Virus record (IMG/VR): IMGVR_UViG_3300024519_000002
Span: 1-45,713 of that record
Direction: 5' to 3' (one strand)
DNA length: 45,713 nt
Source: a virus
The notes beneath the pieces are model-generated. The model did no database searches, had not been told where the DNA came from, and saw nothing but the letters and a program-made list of their open reading frames with translations. Below are positions 15,789-22,710 of this stretch, piece after piece. A program made the translations under genes and the position numbers. How positions within the stretch are numbered: the first letter of the stretch is position 1; every line of letters starts with the position of its first letter.

Positions 15789-16099
15789 AGCGCCTTCCTG
15801 AACTTCCCGCACGTCTCGGCCATGGACAAAGCTTCTCGGAAATCTCTCGCAGAGCGGACCACCTTCGCGCCTCCCTTTGCGAGCGTACTCTCCGCCGAAA
15901 CGATCCAGACGTCTCCGTCGCATCCCACTCGGACGCCATCTCCGGGCGTCAAATCGCTGTATCCGACGTCTCCGCCGGAGAAGTCGAACTCCCGGCAATC
16001 CCAGCAAAACTTGGCACCTCCGGTGACGCGCGGTGCCGGAGGAGTCGGAGGCTTGGCAGTCGCCGGAGGTCTCGCCGGTTGCTTTCTCGCGCCCATCAT
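15785..16099 (-). CDS. Small protein with Pro-rich N-terminus
   Basis: 104 residues, ATG at 16099 overlapping the preceding stop. First 25 residues are Pro/Ala/Lys-rich and likely disordered; then FCWDCREFDFSGGDVGYSD and a compact beta part (DGVRVGCDGDVWIVSAE). A single CxxC may bind metal. Unknown. Confidence 0.65.
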   Translation of the reverse strand: MMGARKQPARPPATAKPPTPPAPRVTGGAKFCWDCREFDFSGGDVGYSDLTPGDGVRVGCDGDVWIVSAESTLAKGGAKVVRSARDFREALSMAETCGKFRKAL

Positions 16100-16389
16100 G
16101 ACTCCACCGCCCCTCGTCGTTCGCGGGCCGCGCGAGAAAATGCCTGCTCGCCTGCTGCTGTAATCTCGACCCGGACGCCTTCCCCGTAAAAGAAGATGTC
16201 ATCCTGAGTCATCTCGGCGGGACGACTTGGACGGGCCATGCGGACGACGCGGAAAAGGCCGCGAGGATCTTCACCTATTGGGCAAAGCTCCGTCACCTTC
16301 GACATGATGAAAGCCTTCTGGCGGTGCAGAATTGACGCCCTCGCGTCGCGCGCGATACGGGATAACCGATCTTCTCTACGCTCTATCAT
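16096..16389 (-). CDS. Small basic protein, unknown
   Basis: 97 residues, ATG at 16389, nine bases after the GAGGGG SD, which lies in the 28-base repeat 16395-16422. Starts IERREDRLSRIARDARASIL, a basic amphipathic helix, followed by beta strands. No family recognised. Its SD is supplied by the repeat, so it would be translated equally well if the 89-codon gene upstream were absent. Confidence 0.65.
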   Translation of the reverse strand: MIERREDRLSRIARDARASILHRQKAFIMSKVTELCPIGEDPRGLFRVVRMARPSRPAEMTQDDIFFYGEGVRVEITAAGEQAFSRAARERRGAVES

Positions 16390-16393
16390 CGCA

Positions 16394-16663
16394 TTACCCC
16401 CTCGGGTCAAGTTTGAAAACGATCTCCCCGCGCAGGACGGCCGCGCAGAAAAGCATGGCGATCCAGTCGTTGAAGAGCGGCTCCTCTTCGTCGTCGACTT
16501 CGTCCAGGTCACCGTTCCATTCGTGATAGAGGCGGAAAGCTCGACGGCGTTCGTCCTCCGACCAGTCGCTCGGCCAATCCCAATCGTTGCAAATTCGATT
16601 CGAAAATGCTTCGGACGCTGTATCAAGTAGACTTGCGGCAACGGAGAGCACTTTTTCTCTCAT
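16394..16663 (-). CDS. Acidic protein in a repeat-framed cassette
   Basis: 89 residues, ATG at 16663, SD GAGGGG from the upstream copy of the 28-base repeat. Trp-rich centre (NDWDWPSDWSEDERR) and acidic stretch (DLDEVDDEEEP). The last eight residues, VFKLDPRG, are identical to the end of the preceding 772-residue protein because both are encoded by the repeat. AT content is higher than in the neighbours. This looks like a single gene inserted by duplication of the gene boundary. Function unknown. Confidence 0.7.
   Translation of the reverse strand: MREKVLSVAASLLDTASEAFSNRICNDWDWPSDWSEDERRRAFRLYHEWNGDLDEVDDEEEPLFNDWIAMLFCAAVLRGEIVFKLDPRG
16395..16422 (-). repeat. 28-base direct repeat, downstream copy
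   Basis: Identical to 16666-16693; period 271 bases. On the minus strand it encodes the last codons of the 89-residue protein and the SD for the 16389 gene. Confidence 0.9.
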
Positions 16664-16664
16664 A

Positions 16665-18983
16665 CTACCCCCTCGGGTCAAGTTTGAAAACGACTCGCAT
16701 CAGCACGAGACCGGGGCCGGACCGCGCCGACCTGGCATCCTTCGAGCCGTCGAGCTTGTAGATCCACGCGCGGCGCTGGCCCAGCTCGGCGTCCGGCAAG
16801 TCTATCACGACGGGATGGCCGACTCGGAGCCGCGGGTCGATCAGAATCGTGCCCTGAAGCGTCGGCGCGTGGTCCTGTAGACACTCGGTCTCGGCGCGCT
16901 CAAGGGCGGCCTGGTCGCTCTCGATGTACGGGTGATCGATGATCTCCGGTGCCTGGCCTAGGAAGGTACCGGTCCCGCAGAAGTGCTCGCCGGAGACGGT
17001 TCGATTGGACGCCGAGCGCGCGTCGTCCGGATCGCAGTAGCCGCGCCGCGGCAGGTAGGTGTTCTCGAAGCGGACCTCTCGACCGTTCTCGACGAGCCGC
17101 TCGGTGACGTCGAGCTCGGCGGTGATCGATGTATGGGACCGCGCGCTCGTCGCGGCGAACGACTCGGTGACCGTCGTATCGCGGACGCCGCGCTCCATGA
17201 CCTCGGAGGCCGCGCCTTCGTCGTCGAAGACGTAGGGCTTCTTCTTGTCGCGTGCGAACTTCAGGACGGATTGATCCGTGTCGGTGAGGTACCCGTCGTC
17301 GTCACCGGCGAAGACCTTGCGGTCGACGGAGTAGTAGTCGTGGACCCTCTGTCTGGTATCCCGGAAGACCTGAACGTCCGTCGGCGCGTACGGCGGGTCT
17401 GACGGGCCGACAAAGTACGCCTCGGCGCCGTAGAAGACCCCGACCCCGGAGGCCGTGAGCTTCACGTCGTTGAGCGCGTAGTCGCCATCCTCGAAGACGG
17501 CCTCTCGGAGGTTGTACCAAAGAGAGGTCTTGACGACCTCGAGCATCAGGTCCCCGGGTCGCTTGGCGGTCAAGAGAGAGCCGCCAGTATCCTTCCCGAT
17601 CAAGATCCTTTGCGCGGGCGTCAGGCCGGAAGTCGACGGGATCGAGCCGTAGTAAGATTGATGGACCACTCGTGACGTCTCGATGAACCGGAAAGCCGGC
17701 CACTCGAAAGAGGTCGTCTCGTCGTCCTTGACGGCGTCGGGATCGTAGACGTACGTCGAGACGTAGCCCTGTGGATCTGGAACGCCACTCGTTGCGAGCT
17801 GGCGATACCGCGCCGACTCCGGGGCATACCACCCTTCGGTGATCACTTCTTTGATGACGTCGCAACCCTGGGCGCTGGTCGTCCGCGTCGTGATCCGCGA
17901 GACGAGAGCGCGACGTGGCGTCGTGTCCACCGAGAGAGCGACCAGGCTGCCGGAGGAGGGCTTCTCCGATCCAGCCTGGGCAAAGTACGCCTGGGGGATG
18001 ACGAAAAAGTCGTCCCACGTCTCGACGATGGCCTCGGTCGTCACGGCACCGTCACCGCCGTCCGGCAGCTCGGAGACGGATCCGGTCACGATGTAGTGCG
18101 TCGGCACGTCGCCGTCGGTCTCGAGCGCCCCCGTCTCCCCGAGGAGGAAGTCGGCCGCGGTGAACGTCCGGACCGGCGTCGAGGTCGGCGACGGGACGAG
18201 CGGGACGGCCTCGACGCGGGGCACCTCGGCCTGTGACCACCTGAGCCACCGCCCGGCGCCGTCGGCGGCGCGGACTGCCTCCGGCCAGCCGGCCACGCAG
18301 TGGAGCTCGACGGGGTTGACCAGCGGCTCGCCGAACGGCCCAGGGAGCTGCGCCGATAATAGGCCTATTCTCGAGAGGATCTCGCCGACGAGCTCGCCGT
18401 GGTTCAGGCCGTGCCCGGGTGGTAGGTTCAGGCTCACGAGGACGCGGTCGGTGCGCCCCCACGCGCCGACACCGGAGAGCTGCAGGACGCGCTCCGCGCC
18501 GATGACGGGCCGCGACGAGCTCGTCGCCAAGCCGTTCCCCACGACGATGAAGTCGGTCGTAGCCCCGAGGTGGGTCTCGATCCCGGCGACGATGTCGACC
18601 GCGCCGATCCCCGGCGGCGGCGCCCCGCCAAAGGCCTGCTCTGTCAGGACCGGGCCAGAAATCCACGCGCCGAGCTCGTCCACGACCTGCGCCGCGACTT
18701 CGAGTCGCCAGGCGAGGCCGGCCTGATCCTCCTCCCAGCTCCACGCGACGACGTCGTCGGCGGTGAGGTTGATTCCGCCAATCGGTCCCTGTGCAAAGGC
18801 CTCGGTGTGGACGATCTGGGTAGACGTCGAGGGCGCCAGGGCCTCTGCCAGGTCGCCGGACGGGTCTACGGTCGTCGAGAGGGGGCCAAGCTCTGCCGTC
18901 GTGACCCGCGAGAGGATCCCCGGCCGGTACTCCGCCGGCGGAAGCGGGGAGACGGTGGCGAATATCTCGGCGGTGATTCCCAT
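16665..18983 (-). CDS. Baseplate hub / tail-tip protein
   Basis: 772 residues, ATG at 18983. Beta-dominated, with HYIVTGSVSELP-type strands in the middle and, near the end, a block ILIDPRLRVGHPVVIDLPDA followed by RRAWIYKLDGSKD (about 720-755). This resembles the strand pair that closes late-control-D / gp27-like hub domains, where a path-dependent variable is mapped back to coordinates (G-x-x-V-x-v then W-x-V). Length, and place before a run of small baseplate-type genes, agree. No SD: the promoter -10 is six bases before the ATG, so the mRNA is probably leaderless. The C-terminal VFKLDPRG lies in the 28-base repeat. Confidence 0.6.
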   Translation of the reverse strand: MGITAEIFATVSPLPPAEYRPGILSRVTTAELGPLSTTVDPSGDLAEALAPSTSTQIVHTEAFAQGPIGGINLTADDVVAWSWEEDQAGLAWRLEVAAQVVDELGAWISGPVLTEQAFGGAPPPGIGAVDIVAGIETHLGATTDFIVVGNGLATSSSRPVIGAERVLQLSGVGAWGRTDRVLVSLNLPPGHGLNHGELVGEILSRIGLLSAQLPGPFGEPLVNPVELHCVAGWPEAVRAADGAGRWLRWSQAEVPRVEAVPLVPSPTSTPVRTFTAADFLLGETGALETDGDVPTHYIVTGSVSELPDGGDGAVTTEAIVETWDDFFVIPQAYFAQAGSEKPSSGSLVALSVDTTPRRALVSRITTRTTSAQGCDVIKEVITEGWYAPESARYRQLATSGVPDPQGYVSTYVYDPDAVKDDETTSFEWPAFRFIETSRVVHQSYYGSIPSTSGLTPAQRILIGKDTGGSLLTAKRPGDLMLEVVKTSLWYNLREAVFEDGDYALNDVKLTASGVGVFYGAEAYFVGPSDPPYAPTDVQVFRDTRQRVHDYYSVDRKVFAGDDDGYLTDTDQSVLKFARDKKKPYVFDDEGAASEVMERGVRDTTVTESFAATSARSHTSITAELDVTERLVENGREVRFENTYLPRRGYCDPDDARSASNRTVSGEHFCGTGTFLGQAPEIIDHPYIESDQAALERAETECLQDHAPTLQGTILIDPRLRVGHPVVIDLPDAELGQRRAWIYKLDGSKDARSARSGPGLVLMRVVFKLDPRG
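16666..16693 (-). repeat. 28-base direct repeat, upstream copy
   Basis: Identical to 16395-16422. On the minus strand it covers the end of the 772-residue gene, and its GAGGGG is the SD of the 89-residue gene. Confidence 0.9.
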
Positions 18984-18989
18984 GGGTTG

Positions 18990-19018
18990 AATCTACGCCC
19001 TGCGGGCGCCTCCGTCAA
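18990..19018 (-). promoter_or_regulatory. Promoter of the baseplate unit, leaderless type
   Basis: TTGACG (19018-19013), 17-base spacer, TAGATT (18995-18990), then six bases to ATG 18983. The -35 context GCCTTGACGGAG recurs at 19494 and 33964. Confidence 0.7.
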
Positions 19019-19238
19019 GGCGAGGGCCACCGGTGACAGCCGGTGACCCCCGAGAAAGCCGGACAGGGGCAACAACGGACGCCACGCTACCAGCCGGCAG
19101 GAAGCCGGTCAAGTCGGCCCCGAAGAGGGAAGCCGACGAGTTACGATCTCGTCGGCCTCCCGGGAGAGTCACGAAGCGACTACCCCGCCATCTTGCGCTG
19201 GATCCACGGCGGGGTCAAGTCGCCAGGCCCACGAAGGT
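19019..19238. other. Non-coding stretch with stacked hairpins
   Basis: No supported gene on either strand. It holds GCCGACGAG (19133-19141) paired with CTCGTCGGC (19149-19157), which on the minus strand is followed by TTCCCTCTT and may terminate the 19421 gene. A longer stem pairs 19177-19190 with 19209-19224 (GCGACT and CCCCGCC arms with small interior mismatches). The 8-mer CCGGTGAC occurs twice near 19030-19045. It could be a terminator plus a small structured RNA. Confidence 0.5.
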
Positions 19239-19421
19239 CTACTCCTTCAGGGTCGGGTCAACATCTCCACCCCGTAGATCGCTAGGCAGAAACGGCTCAC
19301 CCGAGGATTCGTCTCGGCCCTTCCCGAGCCGGTGCATCTCGCGGTCGAGCTCCTTGCGGGCATTCGCCTTCTCGGCCCGTGCGGCCAGCATTTCAAGCGT
19401 CTCTTCGTTCTTGTCGTGCAT
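19239..19421 (-). CDS. Small charged protein
   Basis: 60 residues. ATG 19421 chosen for SD AAGGAG six bases before it; an upstream in-frame ATG (19466) has none. Helical with EETLEMLAARAEKANARKELDRE, likely coiled coil, then an unstructured acidic tail. Function unknown. Followed by the structured non-coding stretch. Confidence 0.65.
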   Translation of the reverse strand: MHDKNEETLEMLAARAEKANARKELDREMHRLGKGRDESSGEPFLPSDLRGGDVDPTLKE

Positions 19422-19465
19422 GTCTTCTCCTTCTGGTTCTGTTTCTTCTAACACTTGCGGCGTCA

Positions 19466-19494
19466 AGATTGTTGGACGGCTCCGCCTCCGTCAA
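19466..19494 (-). promoter_or_regulatory. Possible promoter before the 19421 gene
   Basis: TTGACG (19494-19489), 17 bases, CAATCT (19471-19466). The -10 is weak, but the -35 context matches the GCCTTGACGGAG seen at two other promoters. A second TTGACG at 19466-19461 overlaps the -10. Confidence 0.35.
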
Positions 19495-20108
19495 GGCCGG
19501 CGAGCCGTCCGCGCCAGGTCGACGAGCCAGCGCGCGAAGGCCTCCGGCGACCTCTTGCGCGCCTCGGCGCTCATCAAGTCCATAGAGCACCGCGGGTATG
19601 CCTTCTCGCTCGAGCGCCGCTGTCGGAGCGAGAGCCGCTTGGCGGGCGCCGGCTCGCGGCGCATCGGCAGGACGATCCGCGCCGGGTCGACGCCGACGAA
19701 GTAGCACCAGGTCCGCTTCTCGGCGAGGTGGCCGAAGTCGACCTGTCGGAGCTCGATCGTGAAACCTCCGAAGGTGTCCCGCGGCGCGAGCATTGGCGAC
19801 GTGCCGTAGGCCAACGGGTACGGCAGGGACATCTTCTCCCAGAGGAGGGACCGCTTCGGGTGCTCGAGCACTCCGCCCCACTTGCGGACCTGGAGCACGG
19901 CGGCGGGCGCGAGGTGGGGCCCCTGGGTCAAGGACATCTTTGTCCGGTGCTTGACAGCCCGCGAGTGGGGACCGCAGGGCGCGTGGACGACGACCGGGTG
20001 CGGACCGCGGTACAGCAGCGCGTCCCGGCTCTCCGGCCATAGGTCGACGCCTTCTATCAGGCGGTACGGGCTCGACTTCGCGAGCACGTACAGCGCGGCC
20101 ACGTCCAT
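19491..20108 (-). CDS. Phage protein of the GGVLEHP family (MTase-neighbour)
   Basis: 205 residues, ATG at 20108 overlapping the methylase stop (TAATG). It starts MDVAALYVLAKSSPYRLIEG, then VVVHAPCGPHSRAVKH near 38 and VRKWGGVLEHPKRSLLW near 74. I recall this arrangement (AHPPC-type loop, GGVLEHP block) from a widespread phage family of unknown activity, sometimes labelled cytosine-methylase-like because the PC loop and the ENV-like block resemble C5-methylase motifs. Its place directly after a D12 methylase supports a role in DNA modification. The catalytic claim is inference. Confidence 0.55.
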   Translation of the reverse strand: MDVAALYVLAKSSPYRLIEGVDLWPESRDALLYRGPHPVVVHAPCGPHSRAVKHRTKMSLTQGPHLAPAAVLQVRKWGGVLEHPKRSLLWEKMSLPYPLAYGTSPMLAPRDTFGGFTIELRQVDFGHLAEKRTWCYFVGVDPARIVLPMRREPAPAKRLSLRQRRSSEKAYPRCSMDLMSAEARKRSPEAFARWLVDLARTARRP

Positions 20109-21259
20109 TAGAAAAGCCCCCGCTGGCCCATCGGCTCGAAGTTGATCGTGACCCACTCCCCGGCCTTCGCCTTCTCCGGACACTTCGCCCGCTTGCGCCA
20201 GGTGTTCTGCGCGCCGCCCATCGTCCTGTGCAGCTCGACGGCGCGCCATGGTGCCCCGCGGTCGACAAGCTCGGCGATCGGCCCCGCCTCGTGTACCAGG
20301 ACGCGCGCGCCGGCGTCGTGGGCACCGACGGCCAGCTCGACGATGCGGTCCCGCGGGAGGACGTCGCCGTACCCCGTGGTCCCGGCGTAGGGCGGGTCGA
20401 CGAGCACCAGGTCCCCCGGCTCGACGTCGGGCGCCCAGGCGTTGAGATCGACGAGAAGCGCTCCGCCCATACCGCCGGTGCGGAAGCCCTCGACGCCGCG
20501 AGCGACGGCCTCGCACGTGAAGCGGTCGGAGAAGCCCCATTCTGCCGCGGTCTTCGAGATCTTCGCGTACCCCGCGACACCGCGCCACGCTTCGCCCGCC
20601 CACGTCACCGGCTTCGCCGAGAAGTTGCCCTTCTGGACGACCAGCCAGCGCGCCATGGCATCGGCCATCTGATGCTTGCGTAGCCGATTCGCCGAGCGCT
20701 CCGGATCGCCCTGATACTTCCACGCCGGAATCCTGCCGCCCCCCGCGCGCCATTCCCCGGCCGGGCTTTCCTCGATCGGTAGGCCGGCGTGCACTCCGGC
20801 TTGGACGACAGACCACCGCGCGAGCCACTCGACCGGGCTTCCGGGTGTCGGCTCCGTCGACCACGCACGCCACAGCTCCTCACCATCGAGTGGCGCGGCC
20901 CGGATCACCTCGGCCACGTCACCGAGCCAGCCCTCGAAGACGGCGGACCACCACAGGACGACCGCCGGGTCGGCGTCGACCATGACGAAACGGCGCGGCA
21001 CGTCGCCGAGGAGCTCTATCACGCCGTCGGCGTAGGCTCGCTTGCCGCCCATGCGGGAGACGGGCGCGAAGATACCCTTCGGATGCGTCGTGGACGTCGT
21101 CATGATCCGCGAGCACGTCGCGTCGAGGCCACAGCAGAGGGACCACGTCGTCGAGGTCGCCGGATCCTCGACGCCGAGGTCGTCAAGCTCTCGGCGGATT
21201 TCCCGCAAGCGTACGCCTCGCGGCGCGTCGGCGAGGTCTCCCGCGGCTGATCTCCTCAT
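20108..21259 (-). CDS. D12-class N6-adenine DNA methyltransferase
   Basis: 383 residues, ATG at 21259 (TAATG overlap). SAM-binding motif I region PVSRMGGKRAYADGVIELL (GGKR at 71-74) and catalytic motif IV DPPY at 288-291 (LVLVDPPYAGTTGYGD), with the long helical target-recognition insertion between them, give the MethyltransfD12 (Dam-like) order. It transfers a methyl group to adenine N6, probably for protection against host nucleases or timing of replication or packaging. The first 52 residues are an extra basic stretch; an ATG at residue 53 could be the true start. Site specificity cannot be read from the sequence. Confidence 0.85.
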   Translation of the reverse strand: MRRSAAGDLADAPRGVRLREIRRELDDLGVEDPATSTTWSLCCGLDATCSRIMTTSTTHPKGIFAPVSRMGGKRAYADGVIELLGDVPRRFVMVDADPAVVLWWSAVFEGWLGDVAEVIRAAPLDGEELWRAWSTEPTPGSPVEWLARWSVVQAGVHAGLPIEESPAGEWRAGGGRIPAWKYQGDPERSANRLRKHQMADAMARWLVVQKGNFSAKPVTWAGEAWRGVAGYAKISKTAAEWGFSDRFTCEAVARGVEGFRTGGMGGALLVDLNAWAPDVEPGDLVLVDPPYAGTTGYGDVLPRDRIVELAVGAHDAGARVLVHEAGPIAELVDRGAPWRAVELHRTMGGAQNTWRKRAKCPEKAKAGEWVTINFEPMGQRGLF

Positions 21260-21636
21260 TACGACGCGCCGGCTTCCCACTCGTCGACCGCGTCGACGAG
21301 GTAGGTCCAGTCCTCGGCGATCACGTCGCCGTGGCAGGGATTCGGGGCGCACGAGCAGACGAGGACGGGGTCCGTGAGCCGGCGAATCGCGGCGAGCGCT
21401 TGCATGATTCCTGGCCGCGCGGGGCTCCACAGGTTTCTCCACAGGTAACGCCGGTACGCGTCCAGACAGCCGGCCGGATCGGGGAAGTCGCCCGGCTTGT
21501 AGGGGTTGCCCAGGGCGGTGCCGTCGATGCGGTCGTAGCCGACGAGCAGGCGAAGCGAGAGCGTCGAAGCGCGGCCGATGTAGACCGCGCCGGGTGGCCA
21601 CTCGTCGCCGAGGTGGTGGCGGTTCAGGACTTGCAT
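21259..21636 (-). CDS. DUF4326-domain protein
   Basis: 125 residues from ATG at 21636. DUF4326 hallmarks: PPGAVYIGRAS, GTALGNPYKPGDF, DAYRRYLWRNL and VLVCSCAPNPCHGDVIAEDW (about residues 16-115). The Cys/His end may bind metal. Found in many phages, often near DNA modification or nucleotide genes; activity unknown. There is no SD: the U-tract of a terminator ends four bases before the ATG, so expression may depend on read-through. Confidence 0.75.
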   Translation of the reverse strand: MQVLNRHHLGDEWPPGAVYIGRASTLSLRLLVGYDRIDGTALGNPYKPGDFPDPAGCLDAYRRYLWRNLWSPARPGIMQALAAIRRLTDPVLVCSCAPNPCHGDVIAEDWTYLVDAVDEWEAGAS

Positions 21637-21641
21637 GAGGT

Positions 21642-21681
21642 AAAAAGGCCCGCCCCGGGCCGGAGATGAGTCCGGGGCGGG
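21642..21681 (-). terminator. Rho-independent terminator just before DUF4326 start
   Basis: On the minus strand CCCGCCCCGG (21681-21672) pairs with CCGGGGCGGG (21658-21649), followed by CCTTTTTA. Its U-tract is adjacent to ATG 21636. It would end the unit coming from 24.8 kb and set off the three DNA-modification genes. Confidence 0.8.
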
Positions 21682-21685
21682 GGTG

Positions 21686-22156
21686 TCACGCGGAAGCCCT
21701 CTCGGAGAGCCAGTCGGGACGGTTCGCGGCGATCCAGGCGGCAACGTCGACCTCGACGACCGGGACGGGCGCCGGCTCGCATCTCCAGACCTGGTAGCGG
21801 GAGACGACCGCGTTGACGAACCGCTGTGCGGCCTCGATGTCGAGGCATCCCGGATCGGGCAGGTCAACCTCCGGGGAGCCGAACTTGTCGTCGAGCAACT
21901 CGGAGAGCCGGTCCAAGACCTCCCCGGCAAAGTCCTTGCGGTTCTTGACGGTCACGACGTCCCGCTCGTGCGCGAAGATCTCCAGGATGTCGTCGTCGTC
22001 ATCTATGCCGGTCTTCCCGTCGTGCATGTCGAGATGGGACTCGATCGCGTCGTGAGCGTCGGCGTCGAGATCCTCCTGGCCTTCGACGCCCCACCCGTAG
22101 AAGCACCACGGCGCGGCGCTCATGTCGACGTTTTCCAGTTTGATTCGTTTTGTCAT
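21686..22156 (-). CDS. Unknown acidic protein
   Basis: 156 residues, ATG at 22156 (ATGA overlap). Acidic, with DDDDDILEIFAHERD near 50 and AAWIAANRPDWLSERASA at the end. Starts MTKRIKLENVDMSAAPW. Not recognised. Last gene before the strong terminator. Confidence 0.7.
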   Translation of the reverse strand: MTKRIKLENVDMSAAPWCFYGWGVEGQEDLDADAHDAIESHLDMHDGKTGIDDDDDILEIFAHERDVVTVKNRKDFAGEVLDRLSELLDDKFGSPEVDLPDPGCLDIEAAQRFVNAVVSRYQVWRCEPAPVPVVEVDVAAWIAANRPDWLSERASA

Positions 22157-22371
22157 GACTGGCCTTCCGTAAGCGTGTCGTTCTCGTCGTTCTCGTTGGT
22201 CACCGTGATCGAGACGACCTCCGGGTCGTTAACGGCACCGCATTGGTGGCACACGCCGAGGTCTCCGGCGGCTGCGCTGGCCTTCGCCATTGCCTCCTCG
22301 GCGGAGTCGGCCTCTATCGCGAGGCAGGCCCATCCCGCCGCGATAGTCCCACATACCCCATAGGTCGCCAT
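22153..22371 (-). CDS. Small protein with CxxC
   Basis: 72 residues; ATG at 22371 directly follows the previous stop (TAAATG). Single CHQC pair near 41, acidic end (ENDENDTLTEG). The N-terminus AGWACLAIEADSAEEAMAKA resembles the beta-alpha start of small single-domain phage proteins. Unknown. Confidence 0.65.
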   Translation of the reverse strand: MATYGVCGTIAAGWACLAIEADSAEEAMAKASAAAGDLGVCHQCGAVNDPEVVSITVTNENDENDTLTEGQS

Positions 22372-22710
22372 TTACGCCTCCAATTCCACGGAAGGGGTTC
22401 GGGCGTCTCCGTCCGCCTCGTCGTCCTCCCGATGAGGTCCAAGAAAGACGATCCCTTCGAGGATGTAGTCGCCCTCGACGGAGACTTCGCTCTCCGTCCC
22501 GCCGCCGATGCTGGCTCTCCCGCCGACGATCCCGACCGGCGTCGCGTTGGCCTCGGCCTTGCCGCCGAAACTTCTCCGCCCCGTCCGCTCCCGCTCCAGC
22601 TTCACGCGCACCGAGACGCGCCCACCCTCCGCGCCTGGCGTTTTCCGCACGATGCCAGCGAAGATGTCCACGAATTCTTCAATTCTCTTGACGGGTATGT
22701 CCCTCATCAT
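22372..22710 (-). CDS. Unknown protein
   Basis: 112 residues, ATG at 22710 overlapping the preceding stop (ATGA); a second ATG is adjacent. N-terminal helix (RIEEFVDIFAGIVRK), then strands VSVRVKLERERTG and SEVSVEGDYILEGIVFLGPH, acidic end. Function unknown. Confidence 0.65.
   Translation of the reverse strand: MMRDIPVKRIEEFVDIFAGIVRKTPGAEGGRVSVRVKLERERTGRRSFGGKAEANATPVGIVGGRASIGGGTESEVSVEGDYILEGIVFLGPHREDDEADGDARTPSVELEA

Noticed and set aside
14931-16163. 410-codon plus-strand frame
   Set aside because: Covers four well-supported, coupled minus-strand genes and lacks an SD.
19130-19225. Possible tRNA
   Set aside because: Hairpins do not fit a cloverleaf: no T-loop GTTCGA-type sequence and no acceptor pairing.
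19043-19285. 80-codon plus-strand frame in the structured stretch
   Set aside because: No SD, no homology by eye, crosses the start of converging genes; hairpins explain the region better.
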